Source: Lyophyllum atratum (Eukaryota > Basidiomycota > Agaricomycetes > Agaricales > Lyophyllaceae). From it: 33,022 bases of DNA. How positions within the stretch are numbered: position 1 is the first letter of the stretch; each line of letters starts with the position of its first letter. The stretch is taken from positions 1 to 33,022 of the forward strand of contig JACGCN010000123.1 of the NCBI GenBank assembly GCA_014905825.1, read 5' to 3'. Shown one piece after another: positions 10,125 through 18,442 of this stretch. The notes beneath the pieces are model-generated. The model was not told the DNA's origin. It searched no databases and worked only from the letters and a program-made list of their open reading frames with translations. A program made the position numbers and the translations under genes.

Positions 10125-10206
10125 TTGTCCAAGGTAATGGGGCACGACTGAAGTACTAGGGGGCTCATGTATGTAGGGATTCACGCACGTGTTCCACTAC
10201 GTTCCG

Positions 10207-12153
10207 TCAGGCCCGTCCAAATCCACGTCCTCGGCCTCGGCCTCCTCGAGCCCGTTTACCTCCCCTGCCTCCTCGTACTTGACCCGTCCCCGAGCTGCCC
10301 CCGCTATCTCCACTAGTGGCGGGTCGATGGAAGGCGTCGATTGATAGGTCGTCAGGTCCTTCGGAGGTCTTCCTGAAACCGAGCCATCCTTGGATCTCTG
10401 GGATCGGGCAAAGAGGGGTGGGGTGGGCCATGCTCTTGCATCCCACGCATCGAAAGACGAGATCGTTGATTAGGGCGATACCAGTGCCTCGGGTAACGGT
10501 GGGGAACATAATGCCTTGCACAAGGTGGACCAATTTGAAGTAGTCGGTGATTTTGACCTGGGGGGGGTCCCAGTCGATGTTCCATAGCAGTTGGTTCCCC
10601 CCCTTGGCCCTGGGTAGGGAGGCGACGATGCTGGTCGCGCGCAGCGAGGCGAAGGCAGAGGAGGCGGCGGTGGCGTCCGTTATCATGAGGTGGTCGTGGA
10701 TATAGGAGGCGACCGCCGGCGTGGCTACTAATCTGGCTCGTACAATGTCGGCCACTTGGATCGCAGCTTCCTCCGTGTCGCGGAAGGTTAGGCCACGGAT
10801 CGTTATCAAGTGTCGGGGGTTCTGGGGATGGAATGGATCGAAGAAGAATGTGGCTTTATCGGAGCTGAGAATTCTGAGGTCGAGGAGTTCCTGGGCTGCT
10901 GCGTGCGTAATGCCCGAGACTAGGAAGGGGTATGGGGAGGGGAAGCGAAAGGGATCCTTGTTCGCTTGGGCAGGCGGACTGATGACGATGTTCCTCGCCC
11001 CTTCTCCCAGTGCGAGCATGAGCATATCTTCCGCACGGTGTACGGCCTCCTGTGGGTTCTCGTCGAAGACTGCCCTATAGGGTCGTAACAGCAACTTTAC
11101 TTCGTCTAGGGCAGACCATTGGGTGACGAGGTCGCGGGAGACGTTGTGTAGGGGGGGAGCGCCCAGGTCGATGGTGGGAAACCCATGGTAGGGTTGCGCG
11201 GTGTAACGGAAGATGGCGTTCCCGCCTTCCTGGATTGTGACGACGCCGTCCTCGATTAGCGCGGTGCGACCTGGGCGTAGAAAGGAAGGTGGAGCGAAGG
11301 TGTTATTCAGGTTGTTAGTCTCGGCTCCTAGGGGGTCAGCCTCCTCCGCCAGGACAGCGTCAGTCCCAGCGGGAGGGGGGGAATGGGCGGTGCCGTCGGC
11401 CATGGGTACGTCTGCGTCAAGCAGGGCGGGCATGTCAGGGGAGGCGGGGGCAAGGTCTAGGATATGTGTTAGGGACTAGACTGGGGAAAGACAGTGTCTA
11501 GTGCTCTCACCTCTGACAGATGACGACGGGGTCCTTTCATTCGCTTCCTGGGGGGCAAGGCCAGGAGTGGGGGTAGTACTGTGTTTCAAGGGTACGTTGC
11601 AGGGGTATTCGCCGTTCTCCATGCGGTCTAAGGCGTCAAGCGTGAACCTGTCGAGGGGGGAGGCCGGGGGGGAGTCGTCGTCGGAGACGGAGGTGGCGTT
11701 GATGTCGGACCGGGTTGGGCTCGCCTCTCGAGACTTCCTGGCTCTGACTAAGTAAGGGACGAGGGACAAGCGGGCGAGTTGGGCGTGGTCGCGGACGGTG
11801 TCCTTGGTTCTGAGAGGGCCCACCATGGAAGGGAGGGGAGGGAAGGGGTCTTGCGCGTCACCTTCTGAGGTAGGCTGCGCGCGGCTTCCTGGCAGGGGAA
11901 CCGAAGCACGAGGGGGGCGGGATGCGATGTTCCGCTTGTGTGAGTTGGAGACGGGCTGGGGGGTGGCTGTGGTGGACGGGACCGGGTGCAGGGGTGAAGA
12001 CTGCTTGCGGGGGGTATTCTGGTCAAGACCGTCGTAGGGGTTAGCATCAACCTGGGGGGAAGGCACCACGGGTTCAGACGCTGGGGAGGATGAGTCGAGA
12101 GCCCCGGGGTGGGGGGTCGGGGGGCGGAATGTTGGAATGAAGACCATTATCAC
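10207..12153 (-). CDS. LINE ORF1: CCHC RNA-binding protein, frame split by one TAG
   Basis: The frame runs 649 codons and is interrupted only by TAG at 11478-11476. The first part (225 codons to the stop) is Ser/Pro-rich and looks disordered. The second part, 408 codons from its first ATG at 11433, looks folded. It then has a zinc knuckle C-x2-C-x4-H-x4-C (VGCKSMAHPTPLC, residues 329-342 of that part) and an RGG/RG-rich tail (GGRGGKRARGGRGRGRG). This fits the nucleic-acid-binding ORF1 protein of LINEs, which coats element RNA. A 54-nt intron-like segment (11510-11457) exactly spans the stop and keeps the frame; splicing would give about 630 aa. Alternatives are stop-codon readthrough, separate initiation at 11433, or a disabling mutation. 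An RRM-like fold in residues 155-325 of the second part is only a guess. Confidence 0.85.
11457..11510 (-). other. Candidate intron removing the ORF1 amber codon
   Basis: On the element strand: GTGAGA donor, CTAAC branch-like site 12 nt from the end, TCCTAG acceptor, 54 nt long. The only in-frame stop within ORF1 lies inside it. Joining AGAG to ACCTTGCC restores one continuous frame. Length and signals resemble host introns in this window. Confidence 0.45.
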
Positions 12154-13463
12154 GGAAGGTAGGTTGAGGCGGTTAGGCGGAAAGCTGGGTGGGTATTGGG
12201 GTTATAAGAACGGATTTCGGTTGGGTTAGGTTGGTGTGATCTACGGGGCCCTCTTTATACGAGGGCAGCTACCCCGAACCGCGTGGTGCATGCGGGGTGT
12301 GCACACCGAGTGTCGCCGCTTACGGTGAGGGAGTCCCTTCTGGCTATAGTCAGCCGGTACAGATCCCAGGATCGGTCCGTCCTTGGGGTGCTAGGGGATC
12401 GTCTTGTGCGGGGATGTTGGCACAGCGGGGTTACGCGAGGTGATGGTTTCCGGGAGGGCCCTTGGCTTCGATGCCTTCAGGATTCCTAAAGTGGCGAGGC
12501 GTCTACCATCTTGGGGATGTCCCGGATACTTGATAGATGGCCTTCCGTCTTCTGCGCATCATCGACTGCCTCGAATGGGATGCGGGGGCGACCAGGTTCC
12601 TCTTCCGACTCGGGTGTCTAGCTCTAGGGCGGGGTCGTCACAGCCTGGGCCGGTTGCGGACGGAGGCAGCGCTCCCTGCTCCTCGAATGTCGCCCGAAGC
12701 AGGAGCAGTTGCGGTAGGGGCCTACGCGTTGGCGTCGTAGGAGGTCCCAAGGGAGGGCACGCGTGCGTTCTCGAGCTAGGGGAGAGATGCGAATCGCTAG
12801 GGTCCGTTCAGGAAGAACGGGTTATCCGTTCTCGCGGGGGTTGTTCGATGTGCGGCGACTGTTGTAGAGGCCGGGGTCGTGGGGGCATCCCACGGAATCA
12901 TGCTGTTCGATGCCTAGCCGCTTAAAGGGTGACCGTGTACTTCGACTGCGCGTACCATAGGGGGCCGTGCTAGCAATCTTGACGTCTGCAGGGTACTATT
13001 AGTTTGCGATGTTAGCAAGATGCCTATGGTGGCGGGACCCTAGGCTCACCCCGGTCATCGCATACCCCTAGATGCCATATGGTGGATCCGAGGGTGGGGG
13101 GTGGCGGGGGTCGGGGGGGGCGGTATTGGGGTGCACAAGTTATAGGGGGAGGCGGGGAGCCATGAGGGTAAGTGGGTCAAAACTGTTTATTATGCTGCAA
13201 GGGTCTAAACAAACAAAGGTACGGTAGGGACAGACAGAAGGCGACGCGTGTGTGTGTAGTTATGTAAGCCTCGGGAGAAGGAATCTGTTTGACCCTGTTA
13301 GCGCCGGAATAGCCTGAGGTGGGTGACTCACTGTGTTCTGGTCACAGGATGCCCTGGGCAGGTTACGGTGTAAGGACTGTGGGTGTTCTCAAAAGAGGGG
13401 GGAAAGGAGGGTGGGATGGTTGAGGCGATTGAGACGTGGAGGGTAGTCCGCTCCAAGGACATT
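12154..13463 (-). other. LINE region between the 169-aa ORF and ORF1
   Basis: A 1.3-kb segment of the element without a convincing frame on its coding strand. It is markedly G-rich on the + strand, with a dense cluster of G-runs at about 13089-13125. A 173-codon + strand frame at 12404-12925 has low-complexity composition and no recognisable motif, so I do not call it. Confidence 0.5.
12253..12259 (-). promoter_or_regulatory. TATA-like box upstream of LINE ORF1
   Basis: The element strand reads CGTATAAAGAGG, about 100 nt before the ORF1 ATG at 12153. Position relative to the ATG is plausible for an internal promoter. Activity is not shown. Confidence 0.35.
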
Positions 13464-13973
13464 TCACATGGTTTGCCTGCCCTGCCTGGCTCTCTCTTTA
13501 CTACCAATAACCCATTCCCTGGCCATATCATAGGGGATGGCATCGTGGCTACTGCCCGGTGTGACTATGTGGCCAACATGGAGGTCATACTCCGTACGGT
13601 CTAATAGTGCGTGGTGGATCGGGACGCGAAGTGCGACTACCCCGGAGAATTCCGTTACGACGACAAAGGAGACAGTCCAATAGCTGCTTGTGACTGAGAT
13701 GTCCGTGACGATTCCTCTCGACTCTGCACACCGTGGGTTGCCATACGCGGTCGGGGAGCCTCGGGGGACAATGTTGATGTAGTCGCCGATGGCAATGCTG
13801 GTCTCGTCGCAGGGGGGTTCACTGGTGATCAGACGCCAGTGGGGGATACTGGGGTTCCATGATGGTGAGATCCAGTTGTGGTCCACTTCTACGTCTCGCG
13901 GGCGGGGCTGATCACCGCGGGAAGGGCGACGGTAGTGTCTAGGTGGTGGAGAGGGGTAGGAGGAGAAGAACAT
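13464..13973 (-). CDS. Extra 169-aa LINE ORF of unknown function
   Basis: I do not recognise this protein. It starts MFFSSYPSPPPRHYRRPSRG, a basic Pro/Arg-rich N-terminus, followed by a region of alternating hydrophobic residues that suggests a small beta-rich fold (IAIGDYINIVPRGS, YWTVSFVVVTEFSGVVALR, LHVGHIVTPG). It lies upstream of ORF1 on the same strand, inside the element ends, with a TATA-like TATAAAG 47 nt before its ATG. An additional ORF ahead of ORF1 is not part of the standard two-ORF LINE plan. It could be a captured host gene, a third element gene, or a chance frame; 169 open codons in sequence this G/C-rich is only moderate evidence. Confidence 0.45.
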   Translation of the reverse strand: MFFSSYPSPPPRHYRRPSRGDQPRPRDVEVDHNWISPSWNPSIPHWRLITSEPPCDETSIAIGDYINIVPRGSPTAYGNPRCAESRGIVTDISVTSSYWTVSFVVVTEFSGVVALRVPIHHALLDRTEYDLHVGHIVTPGSSHDAIPYDMAREWVIGSKERARQGRQTM

Positions 13974-14019
13974 GGTCGCGACTCAGAAGCTTGGTGTGTG
14001 ATTGCGGAATTGTGGCGGT

Positions 14020-14026
14020 CTTTATA
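14020..14026 (-). promoter_or_regulatory. TATA-like box upstream of the 169-aa LINE ORF
   Basis: The element strand reads CTGTATAAAGACC, 47 nt before the ATG at 13973. It closely resembles the TATAAAG upstream of ORF1. Confidence 0.35.
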
Positions 14027-14816
14027 CAGTGCTGAGCGGAAAAAAATTTTCTCCGCTGGTACAGCCCTTGCTTGGCTTGGGGCGGTCGGCTAACCGTTCT
14101 AGTTAAGCGAAAGCAGGGAAACACTTGGCTCCGTGGTTTCTCTCCCAGGGCGTGATATTCCTTTTTTTGGGGGGAGAGACCGAACGTCGGACACAGTAAG
14201 GAGATACAGTTCAGTATGGTCCCATGTGTTGCCAGTGATTGCGGAGGGAGCGGCCAGGTGGGGAGGGAGGGTGGGTAGGGGGATGAGAGTTACTATTCCA
14301 AACACATTTGTAATGTAGGGCGATTACGCGGATAAGAGGGGGGGGTGTGAGACATTTATCAAGCTGGAGCAGATTCTGGAAGTCATACGGGAGCAGATTC
14401 TGGAAGGGAAGGAAGGATATGGGTCCATATAGGTCCAACCATGTATACAGTGGAGGGTGAGGTAACGGCAGGGGATGAGTTGTGGGGTTACGGGGTTCTC
14501 GTAGGGGGAGGGGGGCCGGCGTATTACAGGTGTACTGGGTCGGGGCCTTTAGCGTGACCAGATCGGTTGTCTGGCCCGTGGGAAGTAAGACGGTTCGGCC
14601 GAAGTGGGACTACTCGGAGATTCGGGAGTAATACGGGAGCCTGTTACCTAATGATGGATGTTCGAGGCTATCGTGATGTCTGGGGTCTTTACATAGCGGG
14701 GAGGCCATGTCGCCCGAATTGCAGCTCAGTAGGGCGGACATTCTTACAGGCCTCCAAGGGAGGAGGGGGGTTGTGCATCTTGGACAGCTGCATTCAAGCA
14801 GAGTCGTTTTGAGGAC

Positions 14817-14844
14817 CACGAAAGCTGCCGTAAGCAGCTTCGTG
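14817..14844. other. Hairpin near the LINE 5' end
   Basis: CACGAAAGCTGC, loop CGTAA, GCAGCTTCGTG: eleven base pairs with one bulged A and a 5-nt loop. In element RNA it falls about 78-105 nt from the 5' end. Confidence 0.6.
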
Positions 14845-14921
14845 CCGAAAGACACCGGGAGTGGTGAGAGTCGGGTACTGAAAACCGCCTGATGGTGGTG
14901 GTTCAGGTCCAAGAAGCCCCC

Positions 14922-14937
14922 TACTAGTGCTATTATA
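14922..14937. repeat. Right target-site duplication of the LINE
   Basis: TACTAGTGCTATTATA, identical to 4147-4162. It abuts the element's 5' end. Beyond it the 3' flank of the enoyl-CoA hydratase/isomerase gene resumes, 97 nt past that gene's stop codon. Confidence 0.92.
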
Positions 14938-15033
14938 CTACTACATCAAAGCTTCGACTTCAAATGAAGAATGTCCAAGGTACGCCACTGGGATGTATCA
15001 TCAGCTGTGTCAATGCCATGGAGATAATATAAG

Positions 15034-16169
15034 TCAAGCACGAACCCAAGGGAACCACGAGTCCGAGTTGCTCGACAACGTATCCACGAAATTGGGCACC
15101 CTCCTCTCCTTGAACGATGTGACGCCTTCTACCGCATCGTTGCTCCTGCCTAGGGCCCGCATCACTCTCGAGTCAAGGAGGTGGTTCTCTTCGATGCTAT
15201 CTCCAGGGTGCTGAATTAAGGCTTTTGTATATGCTATGGATGGTTGCGAGGTGTTGGCTGCGAGCTCCTCCGCGAAGGACTTGGCGACTGGGAACACTTC
15301 CTCGCGCGTCGCAAGGATTTGGTGGTACAGGTCCCGTATGAAAGGGGAGTCTGGAGTGACAGTGGCGCCCGTGAGGAGAAGCGACGATGCGCGCGAGTGT
15401 CCAAGGAGACGAGGTAGAAGGTATGTCGATGTCGCTGTAACGAATGGCTATAGATTTGTTAAGGAAATGGCGCACGAGACCCACCTTCAGCTGAGATTCC
15501 GCGACGAACAAAGGGGAATGTTAATTTAGCGCCTCCCCACACAAAACGGAAATCGAAAGGCAGTTGGAAGGCCGTAACACCAGCTCCAGCCTAGAAGAGA
15601 TGAGATAGGCAAGCCATCGAATGACTGAAACTTACAGCGTGGCCGTTGACAGCCGCAATTGTGATCTTACGACATCTGTATATAACGACCGAGAGGGTGC
15701 CACCTGAATCCCTGTGGGCTGTAGTAATTGTGTTCAACATCTCTGTCAATATTGTAGAGTATCACACGGACCTTGGTCCCCTTCCTTCTCTGCATCTTCA
15801 TCCCAAAGCAGATCCCAACCTCCCGAAATATCAGCCTGTAAGAAGAACCGTATAACATCATGTTTAAAACGTAGCTGGCTGCTTACCCCAGAACAGTATG
15901 CAGATGTTGAGGAATCAGCAGTAAGGATGACAACCCTAACGCGGTCATCCCTGTCGCACAAATTGAACGCTTGTATTAACTCTGTAATGATGTTTTTGTT
16001 GATAGAATTCCTTCTAGTAGTGGCCAAGACTTGTGAGGCAAAGTGAAAAGACTATCTCATCTGTACACACTCACTGCTTCGGTCGGTTTATTGTAATGAC
16101 AGCAACAGCTCCATCCAATGACAGAAGGATATCCTTGAATGCGAGAGAACTGTAGTCTGGAGGAGACAT
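15034..16169 (-). CDS. Enoyl-CoA hydratase/isomerase family protein
   Basis: A crotonase-fold protein, probably acting on fatty enoyl-CoA in beta-oxidation as hydratase or delta3,delta2-isomerase. Six exons: 16169-16075, 16013-15887, 15835-15768, 15711-15636, 15590-15485, 15434-15034, giving 290 aa. Motifs in order: INRPKQRNSINKN; the CoA/oxyanion segment AYCSGADISGGWDLLW; DSGGTLSVVIYRCRKITIAAVNGHAAGAG (in two pieces across the domain); FRFVWGGAKLTFPFVRRGISAEATST with the expected acidic position; and a C-terminal EGVTSFKERRVPNF. The C-terminus, WVRA, is not a clear SKL-type peroxisome signal, so location is open. The third intron (15712-15767) has a less certain donor (GTGTGA). The gene is divergent from PRPP synthetase. 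The LINE lies just beyond its stop codon. Confidence 0.88.
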
Positions 16170-16586
16170 TCCTGTGGCTAATTCGGCATCAGCGCCGGGG
16201 GTCAAGTACTGAAGCAAAGATGTCTGAAACTGACTGGTGGACTTGATGATCTCACGGGGGTTAACACATGTCTATCGAAGATTCCAAACTGCCCCGCATC
16301 CTCCTTTGGCTTGATTGGGACACCACATCTCTCAATGATTGTGAGAGGAGCAAGCCAAGGACGTCTAAATCATCAGTGTGTGCGGAGGATATACTTTGGG
16401 AGAGACGAAAATACATCAGTCGTTCTTAGTCAGCGATATCAGTCTCTTCAACAATCACGCTGGAGTCTGTGCGCTCGTCTACATATATCCCTCATCTTCA
16501 CCCTCTAATCTCGGAGTCTTCTCGGCTGATTCTCTTCCTGTATCTATTTTCTTCATGGAAATTGGCCTCCTCGCCATTACTCAAGT
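16170..16586. promoter_or_regulatory. Shared divergent promoter region
   Basis: 417 bp between the start codons of the enoyl-CoA hydratase/isomerase gene (-) and PRPP synthetase (+). C/T-rich stretches occur before the PRPP synthetase start. An imperfect 19-bp palindrome (CTCTCAATGATTGTGAGAG) sits at 16329-16347. No TATA box or coding frame is convincing. Confidence 0.45.
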
Positions 16587-17896
16587 ATGTTAAATGGGAG
16601 CGGAATCAAGATTTTTTCGGGTACGTACTTCGTAAGTAGTTGTCAATCTTCGGGCCTGATATGCTGTGCTTTGATAACTAGGGACAAGCCATCCTGAGCT
16701 CGCAGAGATCATAGCCCGACGGTAAATAGCCTCTGTTATAGCCTGCTGTCTTGCCTTGATTTGAGTTGCATATCCAGTATCGGTCTACCCCTCTCGAAGG
16801 CAGAAATTACCCGCAGCGGTATCGGCGAGACAAGTGTCCGTATCGCAGAGTCCGTGCGTGAGGACGACGTATACATCATCACCACCGGATGCGGGGCTGT
16901 CAATACAGCTCTCATGGAGCTTTGCATCATGATTCACGCTTGCAAAATTGCTAGTGCCAAAAGAATCACGGCAGTTATACCGTTGTTCCCATATTCACGA
17001 CAGGACAAAAAGGACAAGAGCCGAGCGCCCATTACTGCCAAACTCGTAGCCAACATGATTCAAAAAGCGGGTTGTGATCATGTCATCGTCAGTGTCGTCC
17101 TAACTCTTGAAGATCAAAAAGCAAATAATACTTGCTCCTGCTTAGACCATGGATCTGCATGCATCGCAAATCCAGGGTTTCTTCGATGTCCCTGTTGACA
17201 AGTGAGTTGGTCGCACACTCACATTATGTCACTATTCGTTTCCTTGCCGCTAATACAATGTTGTCAGTGTAAGTGACGTTTGGCCTGCCACGTTTGATTT
17301 GCCCTCATCCTTGCATCTTTGAAGCTTTATGCGGAACCGTCGGCTATCCTTTATATTCGGACACACTTCACCCTGGATGATGTCGTGATAGTCTCACCAG
17401 ATGCGGGAGGAGCCAAAAGGTGCGATCCACAGTGTGCTTTGTGATATTCATCTAATTCGATGTTCGCAGAGCGACATCGATTGCTGATAGACTGGGCGTG
17501 GACTTTGCGCTGTTTCACAAAGAACGTAAAAAGGCAAATGAAGTCTCGCGCATGGTCTTGGTGGGGCACGTCCGCGACAAAGTTGCGATCTTAGTCGATG
17601 ATATGGCGGACACGTGCGGAACGCTTTGCTTAGCTGCTGAGCATCTGTCGGAAGCTGGCGTTGCTAAAGTGTATGCCATCGTCACACATGGGATCCTAAG
17701 CGGTAACGCGCTCAAGGCCGTGGAAGACAGCACGTTGGAGAAACTGATTGTAACAAATACGCTTCCACAAGCGGAAAACCAGGCGGCGTGCCCGAAAATC
17801 GAGGTTATCGATATTGGCGTAGTGCTTGGAGAGGTGATCAGGCGCAGCCACTATGGAGAGAGCGTGTCGAAGCTGTTCCATGAGGTTCCCTACTAG
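16587..17896 (+). CDS. Ribose-phosphate pyrophosphokinase (PRPP synthetase)
   Basis: Makes PRPP from ribose 5-phosphate and ATP for purine, pyrimidine, His, Trp and NAD synthesis in the cytosol. Exons: 16587-16620, 16682-16721, 16778-17087, 17146-17201, 17268 (one nucleotide), 17325-17419, 17470-17896; 963 nt, 320 aa, the normal family size. Motifs: [68 protein letters not shown], the PRPP-binding [14 protein letters not shown] (the family usually has DTGGT or similar), and HGILSGNAL. Exon 4 ends GTTGACAA and exon 6 begins CTTTATGCG. The invariant Asn of VDNLYAEP and the frame need one extra base, supplied by T17268 between CAG and GTAAGT. Intron 3 uses a GTCAGT donor. The usual NGE near the N-terminus reads IGE. 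Confidence 0.95.
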
Positions 17897-18442
17897 GGTT
17901 ATTCGGAAGGGCGTACGATTAGATTTGCAATAGATGTATTCACTAGGGTTTCGCATGTATCCTAAACAAGAGATATGGTGATGAATGTCGGGTAGGCGCA
18001 ATGGGGATTTCCATATGCTAGTGTCAGGGATGGTATGCAGCAAAATTGGGATCAGAAGCGGTTGTGACAGATCCGAGGTAGAGGTCAGCTGAGCGGCTCA
18101 GGAAGACCAGCCCCAGCACCGTGCATCAGTCCACTGCACACCGTCGTCGACAGCTGCGACGACAGCTGCACTGTCCTTGCCCCTCCTTCCCGACCCCCTG
18201 GCATAATATCACCAGCCAGTTTCTTCCCCACCTTTCGTCCATCCCGAATTGCCTCCTACTCGGCCGTCTTCTTTTGCTCGCTTGGTTTTTCTTGTTGTGC
18301 AGCGAATAACGAAGCTCTCATCAATTAACCCGACTGCTCACCATCTGCCAGCACGACTAGCTTGTCCTCCTATTTACTAAAAGACTCTCCCTAACATCTT
18401 TCTCCAAGTCTACCTCCGGTCCTGGGCAATGCTAGGCGTATC
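17897..18442 (+). promoter_or_regulatory. PRPP synthetase 3' flank and kinase promoter region
   Basis: 546 bp between two tandem genes. The second half is C/T-rich, as is common just upstream of fungal starts. It also holds two closely spaced copies of CGACAGCTGC at 18149-18158 and 18160-18169, each with a CAGCTG E-box-like core. No coding frame was recognised. Confidence 0.4.

Larger units (their letters stand above)
9445..10206 (-). other. LINE inter-ORF region
   Basis: This is the 762-nt non-coding stretch between ORF1 stop and ORF2 start. On the element strand it holds a 72-bp tandem duplication, then a TATA-like box, then an intron-like segment at 9646-9597 in front of ORF2. A further, weaker GTAAGC...TTAG pair lies at about 9848-9793. 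No convincing protein frame was seen. Confidence 0.55.
4163..14921 (-). mobile_element. Full-length non-LTR retrotransposon (LINE, Tad-like)
   Basis: A 10.76-kb element is read on the minus strand from 14921 (5' end GGGGGCTTC) to a 24-nt poly(A), seen as T at 4163-4186. Perfect 16-bp duplications at 4147-4162 and 14922-14937 define both ends. In element order it carries a long 5' region, a 169-aa ORF (13973-13464), ORF1 with CCHC knuckle (12153-10207), a 762-nt inter-ORF segment with a tandem repeat, ORF2 (9444-4381) and a 194-nt 3' UTR. APE endonuclease, then RT, then RNase H matches the fungal Tad1/I-type arrangement; clade naming is inference. ORF2 is open throughout, so the copy looks young and possibly competent. 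At over 10 kb it is longer than typical fungal LINEs (about 5-7 kb). Confidence 0.92.
13974..14921 (-). other. 5' end region of the LINE
   Basis: About 0.95 kb of leader, beginning GGGGGCTTCTTGGACC on the element strand. It holds a strong hairpin at 14817-14844 and a 17-bp direct repeat (GGAGCAGATTCTGGAAG at 14366-14382 and 14390-14406, period 24). A 100-codon frame at 14912-14610 shows no motif and is not called. Confidence 0.5.

Noticed and set aside
12404..12925. 173-codon + strand frame inside the LINE
   Set aside because: It lies antisense to the element in very G-rich DNA, has low-complexity Gly/Arg/Ser composition and shows no motif or splice context.
14610..14912. 100-codon minus-strand frame at the LINE 5' end
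   Set aside because: It has no recognisable motif and lies within the presumed leader with the hairpin; likely a chance frame.
4147..14937. LTR retrotransposon or DNA transposon
   Set aside because: No long terminal repeats, terminal inverted repeats, integrase or transposase were seen. APE endonuclease, RT with FADD and a poly(A) define a non-LTR element.
16329..16347. Imperfect palindrome in the divergent promoter as an operator
   Set aside because: It is short and imperfect, matches no known fungal site, and is noted only in the promoter entry.
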